Below, piece after piece: positions 1 through 5,899 of a stretch of 64,000 nt of DNA. Under the pieces are notes generated by a model. The model made no database searches and was not told the origin of the DNA. It saw only the letters and a list, made by a program, of their open reading frames with translations. Positions within the stretch are counted from its first letter, which is position 1; the number at the start of each line of letters is the position of its first letter. The stretch lies in the IMG/VR virus record IMGVR_UViG_3300017739_000004, positions 38,949 to 102,948 of that record. One strand, 5' to 3'. The translations under genes were made by a program, and so were the position numbers. The DNA comes from a virus.

Positions 1-18
1 AACCAATGAGTGATTTTT

Positions 19-26
19 TATAAATA
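19..26 (+). promoter_or_regulatory. T4-type late promoter TATAAATA
   Basis: Exact match to the T4 late promoter -10 box, which in T4 is read by gp55 with the gp33 coactivator. It lies 21 bases ahead of the ATG at 48 and a GGAGG Shine-Dalgarno run follows at about 40. It probably drives the two small genes and the iscU/iscA pair. Confidence 0.7.
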
Positions 27-47
27 TAATATATACATGGAGGAATT

Positions 48-245
48 ATGTTTACGTGGTTAAAAAATTTATTAGGTGTAGGAGAAGCATCTGGCAAAAG
101 AGCTAGAAATGCGAAAGGCAGATTTGTTGCTGATAATCCAGATACACCTGATGTGAACGAAGCGTATGTTGATGGTAAAACACCAACTCGTAAGAAAAAA
201 CCTGCCGCTAAAAAAAGAGGCAGACCAAGAAAGAATAGGAAATAA
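48..245 (+). CDS. Small basic protein with AT-hook-like tail
   Basis: A 65-residue protein. The N-terminus (MFTWLKNLLG) is amphipathic. The middle is acidic and polar (NPDTPDVNEAY), and the C-terminus is strongly basic with KKRGRPRKNRK, a good match to the AT-hook minor-groove motif centred on GRP. A GGAGG ribosome site sits just upstream of the ATG. It follows a late promoter and is followed two bases later by another small gene, so it is probably a late, DNA-associated or virion-associated protein. The function is unknown; DNA binding is inferred from the AT-hook alone. Confidence 0.75.
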   Translation: MFTWLKNLLGVGEASGKRARNAKGRFVADNPDTPDVNEAYVDGKTPTRKKKPAAKKRGRPRKNRK

Positions 246-247
246 AA

Positions 248-514
248 ATGGCAAGCACATTAAAATTATTAGGGTCGGAAGCGGCTTTAAGTACAACTGC
301 TAGTAATGTCGGAAGAGCTAAACTTGTAAGAGTATTAAATACAGATACAACTGCTAGATTAGTGACTGTAAAAAGTGGTTCTAATACTATAGGTACTATA
401 ACACTTGCACCATCTGAAGTACAAAATATTATGAAATTACCAGCTGAAACTTTAGAAGTAGCAACGGCAGCAAGTACAAAGGTAAAAGCAGTAAGTATAG
501 CATATACTAATTAA
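248..514 (+). CDS. Small virion-type protein, function unknown
   Basis: An 88-residue protein, rich in Ala, Thr, Ser and Val with alternating hydrophobic pattern (LVRVLNTDTTARLVTVKSGS, TIGTITLAPSE), consistent with a compact beta sandwich. It has no signal peptide or membrane segment. Similar small beta proteins occur among structural genes of marine T4-like phages, so a capsid-decoration or structural role is plausible but inferred. The gene starts 2 bases after its neighbour and its stop TAA shares the A with the ATG of the iscU-like gene, so it is translated in the same operon. Confidence 0.7.
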   Translation: MASTLKLLGSEAALSTTASNVGRAKLVRVLNTDTTARLVTVKSGSNTIGTITLAPSEVQNIMKLPAETLEVATAASTKVKAVSIAYTN

Positions 515-1008
515 TGGCATATTCAAAAGAGGTCACCGAGAGATTTTATGGGGTCTTAAATAATCCTCAGAGTTTTTCTGTGGGAAGATTCGACCCCAAA
601 GCGCCTAATGTCGCTACAGGAATGACCGGTGCTCCAGCTTGTGGAGATGTCATGAAGCTACAATTAAAGCTGAACGAAAAAGAAGAAATAATCGATGTTA
701 AATTTAAAACATATGGTTGTGGTTCAGCTATAGCATCATCTACAATGTTTGTAGAAATGCTGAAAGGTAAAACTGTAGAAGAAGCTAAAAAGATTAAAGA
801 TCGTGATATAGCAGAAGCTTTAGATTTACCACCAATCAAATTGCATTGTTCTGTTTTAGCAGAAGATTCTATTAAGAAAGCAATAGAAGATTGGGAAAGC
901 AAAAAACATAGGCAGCATAATTATCAAACTTATCCAACAACAGAGCATGACGAATCAGATGATTTAGAAGCTGCCAAGAGAGTTGATAATGTCGGAAACA
1001 CTGATTGA
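514..1008 (+). CDS. iscU: IscU-like iron-sulfur cluster scaffold
   Basis: A 164-residue IscU/NifU-N family protein. All three cluster-ligand cysteines are present in their standard contexts: GAPACGDVM, TYGCGSAIASS and LHCSVLAED. The aspartate after the first cysteine is kept, and the LPPIK segment matches the LPPVK motif recognised by the HscA chaperone. In the family, IscU assembles [2Fe-2S] and [4Fe-4S] clusters from sulfur delivered by IscS and passes them to carriers. The core ends near residue 130; a polar tail of about 35 residues follows and overlaps the next gene. No IscS, HscA or HscB gene is seen, so it would have to work with host partners. It is coupled to the iscA-like gene, which supports one shared role. 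Confidence 0.92.
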   Translation: MAYSKEVTERFYGVLNNPQSFSVGRFDPKAPNVATGMTGAPACGDVMKLQLKLNEKEEIIDVKFKTYGCGSAIASSTMFVEMLKGKTVEEAKKIKDRDIAEALDLPPIKLHCSVLAEDSIKKAIEDWESKKHRQHNYQTYPTTEHDESDDLEAAKRVDNVGNTD

Positions 1009-1369
1009 ATTAACTGATGAAGCAATTAAAAAACTTCTTCAAAAAAAAGACCAAGAACGATTTAATTATATACGGCTTGGGATCACAGGTGGAGGTTGCG
1101 CTGGTTTTGAGTATATCTTTGATTCTGTTGTTAATAAGTCTGTTGACGACATAGTATTAGACTTTGGTAAATTACAATTCGTAGTCGATAAAGTTTCCAT
1201 ACCATATCTATCTGGTATGACTTTAGACTTTGAAAAACAAGGACTAAATGAAGTCTTTGTATTCAGAAATCCAAAAGAAACATCAGCCTGTGGTTGTGGT
1301 GTTTCTATCAATTTTGATCTACAAAAAGTAGAAGAAGATAATTCCAAGATATTTGCGATCGAAGTATAA
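989..1369 (+). CDS. iscA: IscA/HesB-type iron-sulfur carrier
   Basis: An A-type carrier of 126 residues from the ATG at 989; an upstream TTG at 983 is possible, but the ATG has AAGAGAG just before it. The conserved cysteines are in GGGCAGF near residue 35 and in SACGCG near residue 101, the three-cysteine pattern of IscA/ErpA/HesB proteins that pass Fe-S clusters from a scaffold to target enzymes. The start overlaps the end of the iscU-like gene by 20 bases, so translation is probably coupled. An IscU plus IscA pair in a phage suggests supply of clusters to host or phage Fe-S enzymes during infection. Identity is clear; the target is not visible. Confidence 0.9.
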   Translation: MSETLIELTDEAIKKLLQKKDQERFNYIRLGITGGGCAGFEYIFDSVVNKSVDDIVLDFGKLQFVVDKVSIPYLSGMTLDFEKQGLNEVFVFRNPKETSACGCGVSINFDLQKVEEDNSKIFAIEV

Positions 1370-1374
1370 TTTAT

Positions 1375-1382
1375 TATAAATA
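1375..1382 (+). promoter_or_regulatory. T4-type late promoter TATAAATA
   Basis: An exact TATAAATA box in the 37-base gap between the iscA-like gene and the ATG at 1407. It is the first such box ahead of the membrane protein/curli gene run, so that cluster is probably expressed late. Confidence 0.65.
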
Positions 1383-1406
1383 GATTATATAATAATTAAT
1401 AATATT

Positions 1407-1703
1407 ATGGAAGACATATTTACTTTAATATCAGACGTGGGATTGCCAATCGCAGGAGCTTTGGTCATGGGTGTCTTTATATTCATAATTATAAAACAAA
1501 TAATGATGGGTATAGTAGATAATATCAGAACTCTTACTATGTTTTGCGAATCTTTAGAGAATCGTGCTAGAACTATGAGTAATGAAATGATTAAAATAGA
1601 TATGTTAGTTAGCAGTGCATTAGAGTTAAGACCAGATATCGATAGAGTAGCAAGAGCTGAAAATTTTATTGAAGATGGTAAACTTGATGTGAGGAGAGAT
1701 TAA
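1407..1703 (+). CDS. Small membrane protein with coiled-coil tail (first of pair)
   Basis: A 98-residue protein with one hydrophobic segment at about residues 12-33 (LPIAGALVMGVFIFIIIKQI), then a heptad-like, charged C-terminal half. The N-terminal pattern 'LISDVGLPI' resembles 'LITDYGFPT' in the next gene and the overall plan is the same, so the two are probably a diverged tandem pair. The stop overlaps the next ATG. The function is not recognised. Possible roles are a holin or anti-holin-like protein or a membrane partner of the curli export genes that follow; the sequence does not decide between them. Confidence 0.75.
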   Translation: MEDIFTLISDVGLPIAGALVMGVFIFIIIKQIMMGIVDNIRTLTMFCESLENRARTMSNEMIKIDMLVSSALELRPDIDRVARAENFIEDGKLDVRRD

Positions 1704-1999
1704 TGGATGTACAAATCACAGAAGCTGATTTTACTATTGTTTCTCTAATCACTGACTATGGCTTTCCAACTGTAATGGTAGTTGGGTTAGGATATTTTGT
1801 CTATTTCGTATGGCAATTTATTAATAATAATATCGAGCCAGAAATAGAAAAGATGCATTTCCAATTAATAAAAGTGATTGACCAAATGAGAATGTTGGAC
1901 CAAGATTTAATTAGGCTTCAACAAAAAGTAGATGTAGTTTTAGAATATAAAGAGAATGAAAAAAAGAAACGAGGAGAATTGGGAAAAGATGAAAAGTAA
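1703..1999 (+). CDS. Small membrane protein with coiled-coil tail (second of pair)
   Basis: A 98-residue protein with a hydrophobic segment at about residues 22-42 (VMVVGLGYFVYFVWQFI), then a helical, charged tail with heptad spacing (MRMLDQDLIRLQQKVDVVL) that should form a coiled coil. Length and plan match the preceding gene. The start overlaps the stop of the preceding gene and its 3' end overlaps the csgF-like gene, so all three are translated in one transcript. The function is unknown; association with the curli pore or with lysis is only an inference from position. Confidence 0.75.
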   Translation: MDVQITEADFTIVSLITDYGFPTVMVVGLGYFVYFVWQFINNNIEPEIEKMHFQLIKVIDQMRMLDQDLIRLQQKVDVVLEYKENEKKKRGELGKDEK

Positions 2000-2495
2000 T
2001 TTAGAAGTTGCTGGATTAATTGCTATATTTGGTTTATCTTTGTATGGCGTATCACCTGCAATGTCTGCAGATGAAATTGTACATAAGTTCAAAAATCCAT
2101 CATTTAGTGGAGTTGGTACAGGCGCACATTATCTTACAATAGAAAACCAGGAACATTCCAGAAAAAAAGCGATCGAAGATGCACTTGAAGCTGCAAAGAA
2201 TGCTGCTGAAAGAGAGGCAGAGAATTCAACTCTTGCAAAATTTATTAGAAACCTAGAGAGTAGAATATATGCTCAATTTGCTAAACAATTAGTTGAGTCA
2301 ATGTTCTCTAATGATAACCCTGCGGGGTTTGGTTCTTTTATTTTAGAAGGTAATATAATCACATGGGAAGTTGTCACAGATGAATCAGGTGCAGAGTTTA
2401 TTAGATTGACAGTTGTAAGTGAAGATGGAACAGAAACAGTAATTGAAATACCTGTAGGTACAGGAAACTTTGGACAAGACCCAGATAATGGTTAG
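1989..2495 (+). CDS. csgF: CsgF-like curli assembly protein
   Basis: 168 residues from the ATG at 1989. An in-frame ATG at 1956 exists, but the later start gives a clean signal peptide (IAIFGLSLYGVSPAMSA) and has AGGAG at 1972. The mature N-terminus reads IVHKFKNPSFSG, matching the FRNPxFGG segment by which CsgF plugs into the CsgG pore. The C-terminal half (QFAKQLVESMF, then ITWEVV and two beta strands ending ETVIEIPV) follows the CsgF fold. In Escherichia coli, CsgF sits on the outside of CsgG and helps anchor the curli nucleator. It is longer than E. coli CsgF because of an Ala/Glu-rich helical insert near residues 50-75. It overlaps csgG by 8 bases, in keeping with the partnership. Confidence 0.85.
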   Translation: MKSNLEVAGLIAIFGLSLYGVSPAMSADEIVHKFKNPSFSGVGTGAHYLTIENQEHSRKKAIEDALEAAKNAAEREAENSTLAKFIRNLESRIYAQFAKQLVESMFSNDNPAGFGSFILEGNIITWEVVTDESGAEFIRLTVVSEDGTETVIEIPVGTGNFGQDPDNG

Positions 2496-3420
2496 AGTAC
2501 TTTTAGCATCATTAATAATTTTAAGTGGTTGTGCTTCGATACCGAAGTGGTCGGACGATCCACAAGATTGTAAGATACCAAAGATTGTTGATGTAGTCAC
2601 GGCTGTACAAAAAGTTTTTGAAAGAAAATACATTTGTGTAGATATGCCAGAGGTTGTTAACTTACCTGCTTATATACAATTATTAGAATTACCACCACCA
2701 ACAATTGAAAAACCAGTTGTTGCAGTATATAGTTTTTTAGATAAAACGGGTCAAAGAAAAGCAAGAGAAGGTATAGCAGATTTCTCAACAGCTACGACTC
2801 AAGGTGGAGTAGAATTATTAGTAGACGCTCTAAAGACAGCCGGAGGTGGCACATGGTTTAGAGTTGTTGAAAGACAAGGCGTAGATCATCTAGTTAGAGA
2901 AAGACAGATTATCAGAAGCGCTAGACAAGAGTTTGCAGGTGATAATGGCCCGCAACCTTTAAACCCTTTATTATTCGCAGGAATGATTATAGAGGGTGGA
3001 ATAATTGGTTATGATACTAACATAATGACGGGAGGTCGGGGCGCACGAACTCTCGGTATTGGTTATGCGAAACAATATCGTAAAGATGTTGTGACTGTTT
3101 CGGTTAGAGCTGTTTCAGTTCTGACTGGTGAAGTATTATTAAACGTCCAAGCTCGTAAGACTATTTTATCTTATGGGTCAGGTGGTGATATCTTTCGTTT
3201 TATAGAGGAAGGTACTCAACTAGTAGAATATGAGGACGGTGTGGGAAATAATGAGTCGGTGACATATGCAACACGAGCAGCAATTGAAGCTGCGGTGTTG
3301 GAATTAATTTACCAAGGCCACGATCGTGGTTATTGGAATATAAGTGATGGGCATCGCCATCCACATCTTAATGATGGGGTAAACGATAAACATCAATTAG
3401 AGGAGTACGAAAATGAATAA
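2488..3420 (+). CDS. csgG: CsgG-like curli secretion pore lipoprotein
   Basis: 310 residues from the ATG at 2488; a TTG at 2470 in the same frame is less likely because the ATG gives a compact lipoprotein signal with lipobox LSGC (Cys15). CsgG forms the nonameric outer-membrane channel that exports curli subunits. Family landmarks are clear: VVAVYSFLDKTGQ, DFSTATTQG, WFRVVERQGVDHLVRERQII, LLFAGMIIEGGIIGYD, GGRGARTLGIG, ARKTILSYGSGGDIFRFIE and HDRGYWNI. The pore-loop phenylalanine (DFST) is kept, but the asparagine before it is Asp here, and the loop tyrosine of E. coli CsgG has no obvious match. An N-terminal insert of about 50 residues follows the lipobox, and a short His/Asn/Glu-rich tail is added. 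CsgE, the usual gate, is not seen. Confidence 0.95.
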   Translation: MVRVLLASLIILSGCASIPKWSDDPQDCKIPKIVDVVTAVQKVFERKYICVDMPEVVNLPAYIQLLELPPPTIEKPVVAVYSFLDKTGQRKAREGIADFSTATTQGGVELLVDALKTAGGGTWFRVVERQGVDHLVRERQIIRSARQEFAGDNGPQPLNPLLFAGMIIEGGIIGYDTNIMTGGRGARTLGIGYAKQYRKDVVTVSVRAVSVLTGEVLLNVQARKTILSYGSGGDIFRFIEEGTQLVEYEDGVGNNESVTYATRAAIEAAVLELIYQGHDRGYWNISDGHRHPHLNDGVNDKHQLEEYENE

Positions 3421-4150
3421 ACTTTTAAGTATAGCATTGCTATTGTCGACTACTTTTGTTTTCGCACAAGCCACTGATGATAACGAAATTAAGATCACAC
3501 AATCTGGTGATACCTTAAAATTATATGTAGACCAAATCGGTTTTGGAAACAAAATCGGCGGTGATGACGCTTCAGGCGGTTCACTATCTGCTATGACTAT
3601 TACAGGTAGTTCACTAGAGTTTGATTTAGATTTTACTGGTAATCAAAACGTTTTATTTGGACCAGTCGAAGCTGATAGTTCTTACTATAAGCTCGATTTT
3701 ACTGGTGATTCAAACAAAATAGATTGGAATATTGGTTATATCGGAAGTGCTGATGATTCAAACATTAACTTTGATGTGACAGGTGATTCTAACGAATTTG
3801 ACCTAGATCAAGGTTATGTTGCTAGTGCAGAAAGATTAGATGCTGATTTAATTTTAATTGGTAGTTCAAATATATTTGACATAGACTGGGAAAGTGATGA
3901 TAACGTTTGGGACTTTGATATTACAGGAGATTCAAACAATATTAACACATTACAAAATGACGGCGAACACAATCTTGAGTTCACTTTAGTAGGTGATTCA
4001 GCTGACGTCGACATTAATCAAATATCTGGTACATGTGCAAGTGGAGCAGGAACAAGTTGTGTTTCACCAAATGCAAATATTGTATTAGATGTGACTTCAG
4101 ACAATGCAATCATTCAACTTAATCAACAAGATTCGTCTAACGATTCTTAA
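3413..4150 (+). CDS. Curlin-like secreted repeat protein, Asp-rich (CsgA/CsgB type)
   Basis: 245 residues with a signal peptide (LLSIALLLSTTFVFAQA). The mature protein opens with DNEIKITQSGDTLKLYVDQ then IGFGNKI, the Gln/Gly/Asn pattern of curlin repeats. At least five repeats then carry the core TGDSN or a close form: FTGDSNKIDW, VTGDSNEFDLDQ, IGSSNIFDID, ITGDSNNINTLQ and VGDSADVDINQ. Unlike CsgA it is rich in Asp. Two cysteines lie near the C-terminus (GTCASGAGTSC), as in the second curlin of this locus. It overlaps the end of csgG by 8 bases. It is presumably the substrate of the CsgG/CsgF pore; whether it is the main subunit or the nucleator cannot be told. Confidence 0.82.
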   Translation: MNKLLSIALLLSTTFVFAQATDDNEIKITQSGDTLKLYVDQIGFGNKIGGDDASGGSLSAMTITGSSLEFDLDFTGNQNVLFGPVEADSSYYKLDFTGDSNKIDWNIGYIGSADDSNINFDVTGDSNEFDLDQGYVASAERLDADLILIGSSNIFDIDWESDDNVWDFDITGDSNNINTLQNDGEHNLEFTLVGDSADVDINQISGTCASGAGTSCVSPNANIVLDVTSDNAIIQLNQQDSSNDS

Positions 4151-5213
4151 TTTATTACTCATTAGTGGGTTTGCTTTTTCTAGCGAACCCATTGGTGGTA
4201 TTAAAGAATCTATTGGCTATGGTGGAATTACAAGAGATGATGAAACTTATAACCATGATGTCGGATTAGAAATTCAACTTAACGATCAAGCTGAAACAGC
4301 AAATGGTCGTATGCTTATAGAGTTCTTAGACGATGCAGAACTCCAACTCAAAGAACATTCAAGGGTTTTAATAGATACGGTTTATTACGATCCAAACCCA
4401 AACCTATCAAAAATGACTATGCGTATGGTCAGTGGAACAGCAAGATTTGCATCAGGTTCTAAGGGTTTAATTAATAAAGCAAACATAGAAATATCAACAC
4501 CAACCGCTACAATTGCTGTAAGGGGCACGGACTTCACCACAACAATAGATGAAATTGGACGAAGCCTTGTTATCTTATTACCTGACGATAAGGGAGAACC
4601 TTCAGGTGTTATTGAAGTCACCAGTTTAGGTGGAACAGTTGTATTAGATGAAGCTTATGCAGCCACAATGGTGTCATCTTATGATTTACCACCAACAACA
4701 GAAACCGTAATTCAAGGTATAACACCTGCACTGATTGATAATATGTTTATTGTGAATCCACCAGAGGAGGTGAAAGAGGCAGTAGAAGAACAATTAGCCG
4801 ATGAACAAAACGAAGATCAAGGAATATTAGATATAGATTTATTAGACTTTACTGAATTAGAAGAAGATGAACTAGAAGAAGATGACTTAGGTGAGTTTAA
4901 TGAATTAGATATTGATGAATTAGATGTAGAGTTTTTAATAGATGTTTTAGACATTGTAGATTCTGGTGATCTATTTGATACATTAGGTGAGTTTGATATT
5001 CAAGGCGCAACAAGAGGATTTAATGATGAATCACAATATAATGTCTTTTTAAGAAATGGTGATTTAGTATTTTATAGAAATGTAAATGGTGTAATAGAAT
5101 TACAATTCGAAGCTGGAGGTAGCTTTACCTTAGACACAGATACTCCAACATGGTCAGGTATAATTACTGGTAATGATGGAGAAGATATAATAGTAAGGAT
5201 TAGACAGTTATAA
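4104..5213 (+). CDS. Secreted FecR-domain protein with acidic region
   Basis: 369 residues. A signal peptide (IRLTILNLLLISGFAFS) precedes a FecR domain at roughly residues 55-200, with the typical run GRMLIEFLDDAELQL, MRMVSGTARFASG and the signature STPTATIAVRGTDFT. Residues of about 225-295 are extremely acidic (Asp, Glu and Leu repeats), and the last 60 residues look like a small beta domain. Here the domain is exported and is not attached to a membrane anti-sigma segment. In bacteria, secreted FecR proteins are often encoded beside CHASE2 cyclases, as here. The start lies 47 bases inside the preceding curlin gene. A ligand-sensing or matrix-binding role is inferred. Confidence 0.85.
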   Translation: MQSFNLINKIRLTILNLLLISGFAFSSEPIGGIKESIGYGGITRDDETYNHDVGLEIQLNDQAETANGRMLIEFLDDAELQLKEHSRVLIDTVYYDPNPNLSKMTMRMVSGTARFASGSKGLINKANIEISTPTATIAVRGTDFTTTIDEIGRSLVILLPDDKGEPSGVIEVTSLGGTVVLDEAYAATMVSSYDLPPTTETVIQGITPALIDNMFIVNPPEEVKEAVEEQLADEQNEDQGILDIDLLDFTELEEDELEEDDLGEFNELDIDELDVEFLIDVLDIVDSGDLFDTLGEFDIQGATRGFNDESQYNVFLRNGDLVFYRNVNGVIELQFEAGGSFTLDTDTPTWSGIITGNDGEDIIVRIRQL

Positions 5214-5216
5214 ATA
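5209..5216 (+). promoter_or_regulatory. TATAAATA box just upstream of second curlin
   Basis: An exact TATAAATA that overlaps the stop of the FecR gene and ends 5 bases before the ATG at 5222. If used as a T4-type late promoter, transcription would start at or next to the start codon, giving a leaderless message. It may be chance in AT-rich sequence, but the same arrangement recurs at 25118 and, on the - strand, at 19823. Confidence 0.4.
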
Positions 5217-5221
5217 AAACT

Positions 5222-5899
5222 ATGAATAAGAACTTCCATTACAATTTCGTACCACTATTAACAACTATGTTTATGTTTCTTGCATTTGATTTAGTTGCTG
5301 GTCCTACAGACGATAATCATATTCACGTCGAACAAGTAGCTGATGGTGATAATATAGAATTAAATATATCTCAAATAGGTTTTGCAAATAGCATAGAATT
5401 TTCATTTGCGCATTCAGGTAATGTATTTAATCTTCAACAAAATGGTAATGGTAATAGCATATCATGGGTGTCATATTGGGGCTCAGGTAAATCATGGGGT
5501 GGAGATGTTGATGGTTCTAATAACACAGAAAATATAATTCAGTATGATGGTGCAACTTATGGTAGACATATATGGGGTGATGAAAATATTGTAGATGTTT
5601 ATCAACATGGAAATCATACACACAATTTAGACATTCACGTTGATGATGTCGAACATGACTCATGGCAAGATGGTGCTGGGTCGCATTATAGTCATGTATA
5701 TTATTATGGTAATTCAGATGGTTCAATAACTAATCTTAAACAAGAAGGTACAGGAAATCATAATGCACAAGTAGTTTTATATGGAAATTATTTAACAACA
5801 CTTAATGTTTTACAACAAGGGTCAAATAATCAGTCATATAATTTAACACAAAATTGTCAAACAGTAGGTGGATGCACAGTTAACGTCACACAAGATTAA
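5222..5899 (+). CDS. Curlin-like secreted repeat protein, His/Asn/Gln-rich (CsgA/CsgB type)
   Basis: 225 residues with a hydrophobic signal sequence (FVPLLTTMFMFLAFDLVAG). The mature start, PTDDNHIHVEQ then LNISQIGFANSIE, parallels the first curlin. Curlin-style repeats follow with Gln-X-Gly-X-X-Asn spacing: LQQNGNGNSISW, YQHGNHTHN, LKQEGTGNHN, LQQGSNNQSYNLTQ. It is rich in His, Asn, Gln and Tyr, and carries 13 histidines. Two cysteines lie near the end (QNCQTVGGCTV), matching the other curlin. It is a second probable CsgG substrate. Its stop overlaps the cyclase ATG (TAATG), so expression is coupled to the cyclase gene. Confidence 0.85.
   Translation: MNKNFHYNFVPLLTTMFMFLAFDLVAGPTDDNHIHVEQVADGDNIELNISQIGFANSIEFSFAHSGNVFNLQQNGNGNSISWVSYWGSGKSWGGDVDGSNNTENIIQYDGATYGRHIWGDENIVDVYQHGNHTHNLDIHVDDVEHDSWQDGAGSHYSHVYYYGNSDGSITNLKQEGTGNHNAQVVLYGNYLTTLNVLQQGSNNQSYNLTQNCQTVGGCTVNVTQD

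Noticed and set aside
2470-2488. TTG start for csgG and ATG 1956 for csgF
   Set aside because: The later ATGs (2488 and 1989) give compact signal peptides and fit the local ribosome signals better.
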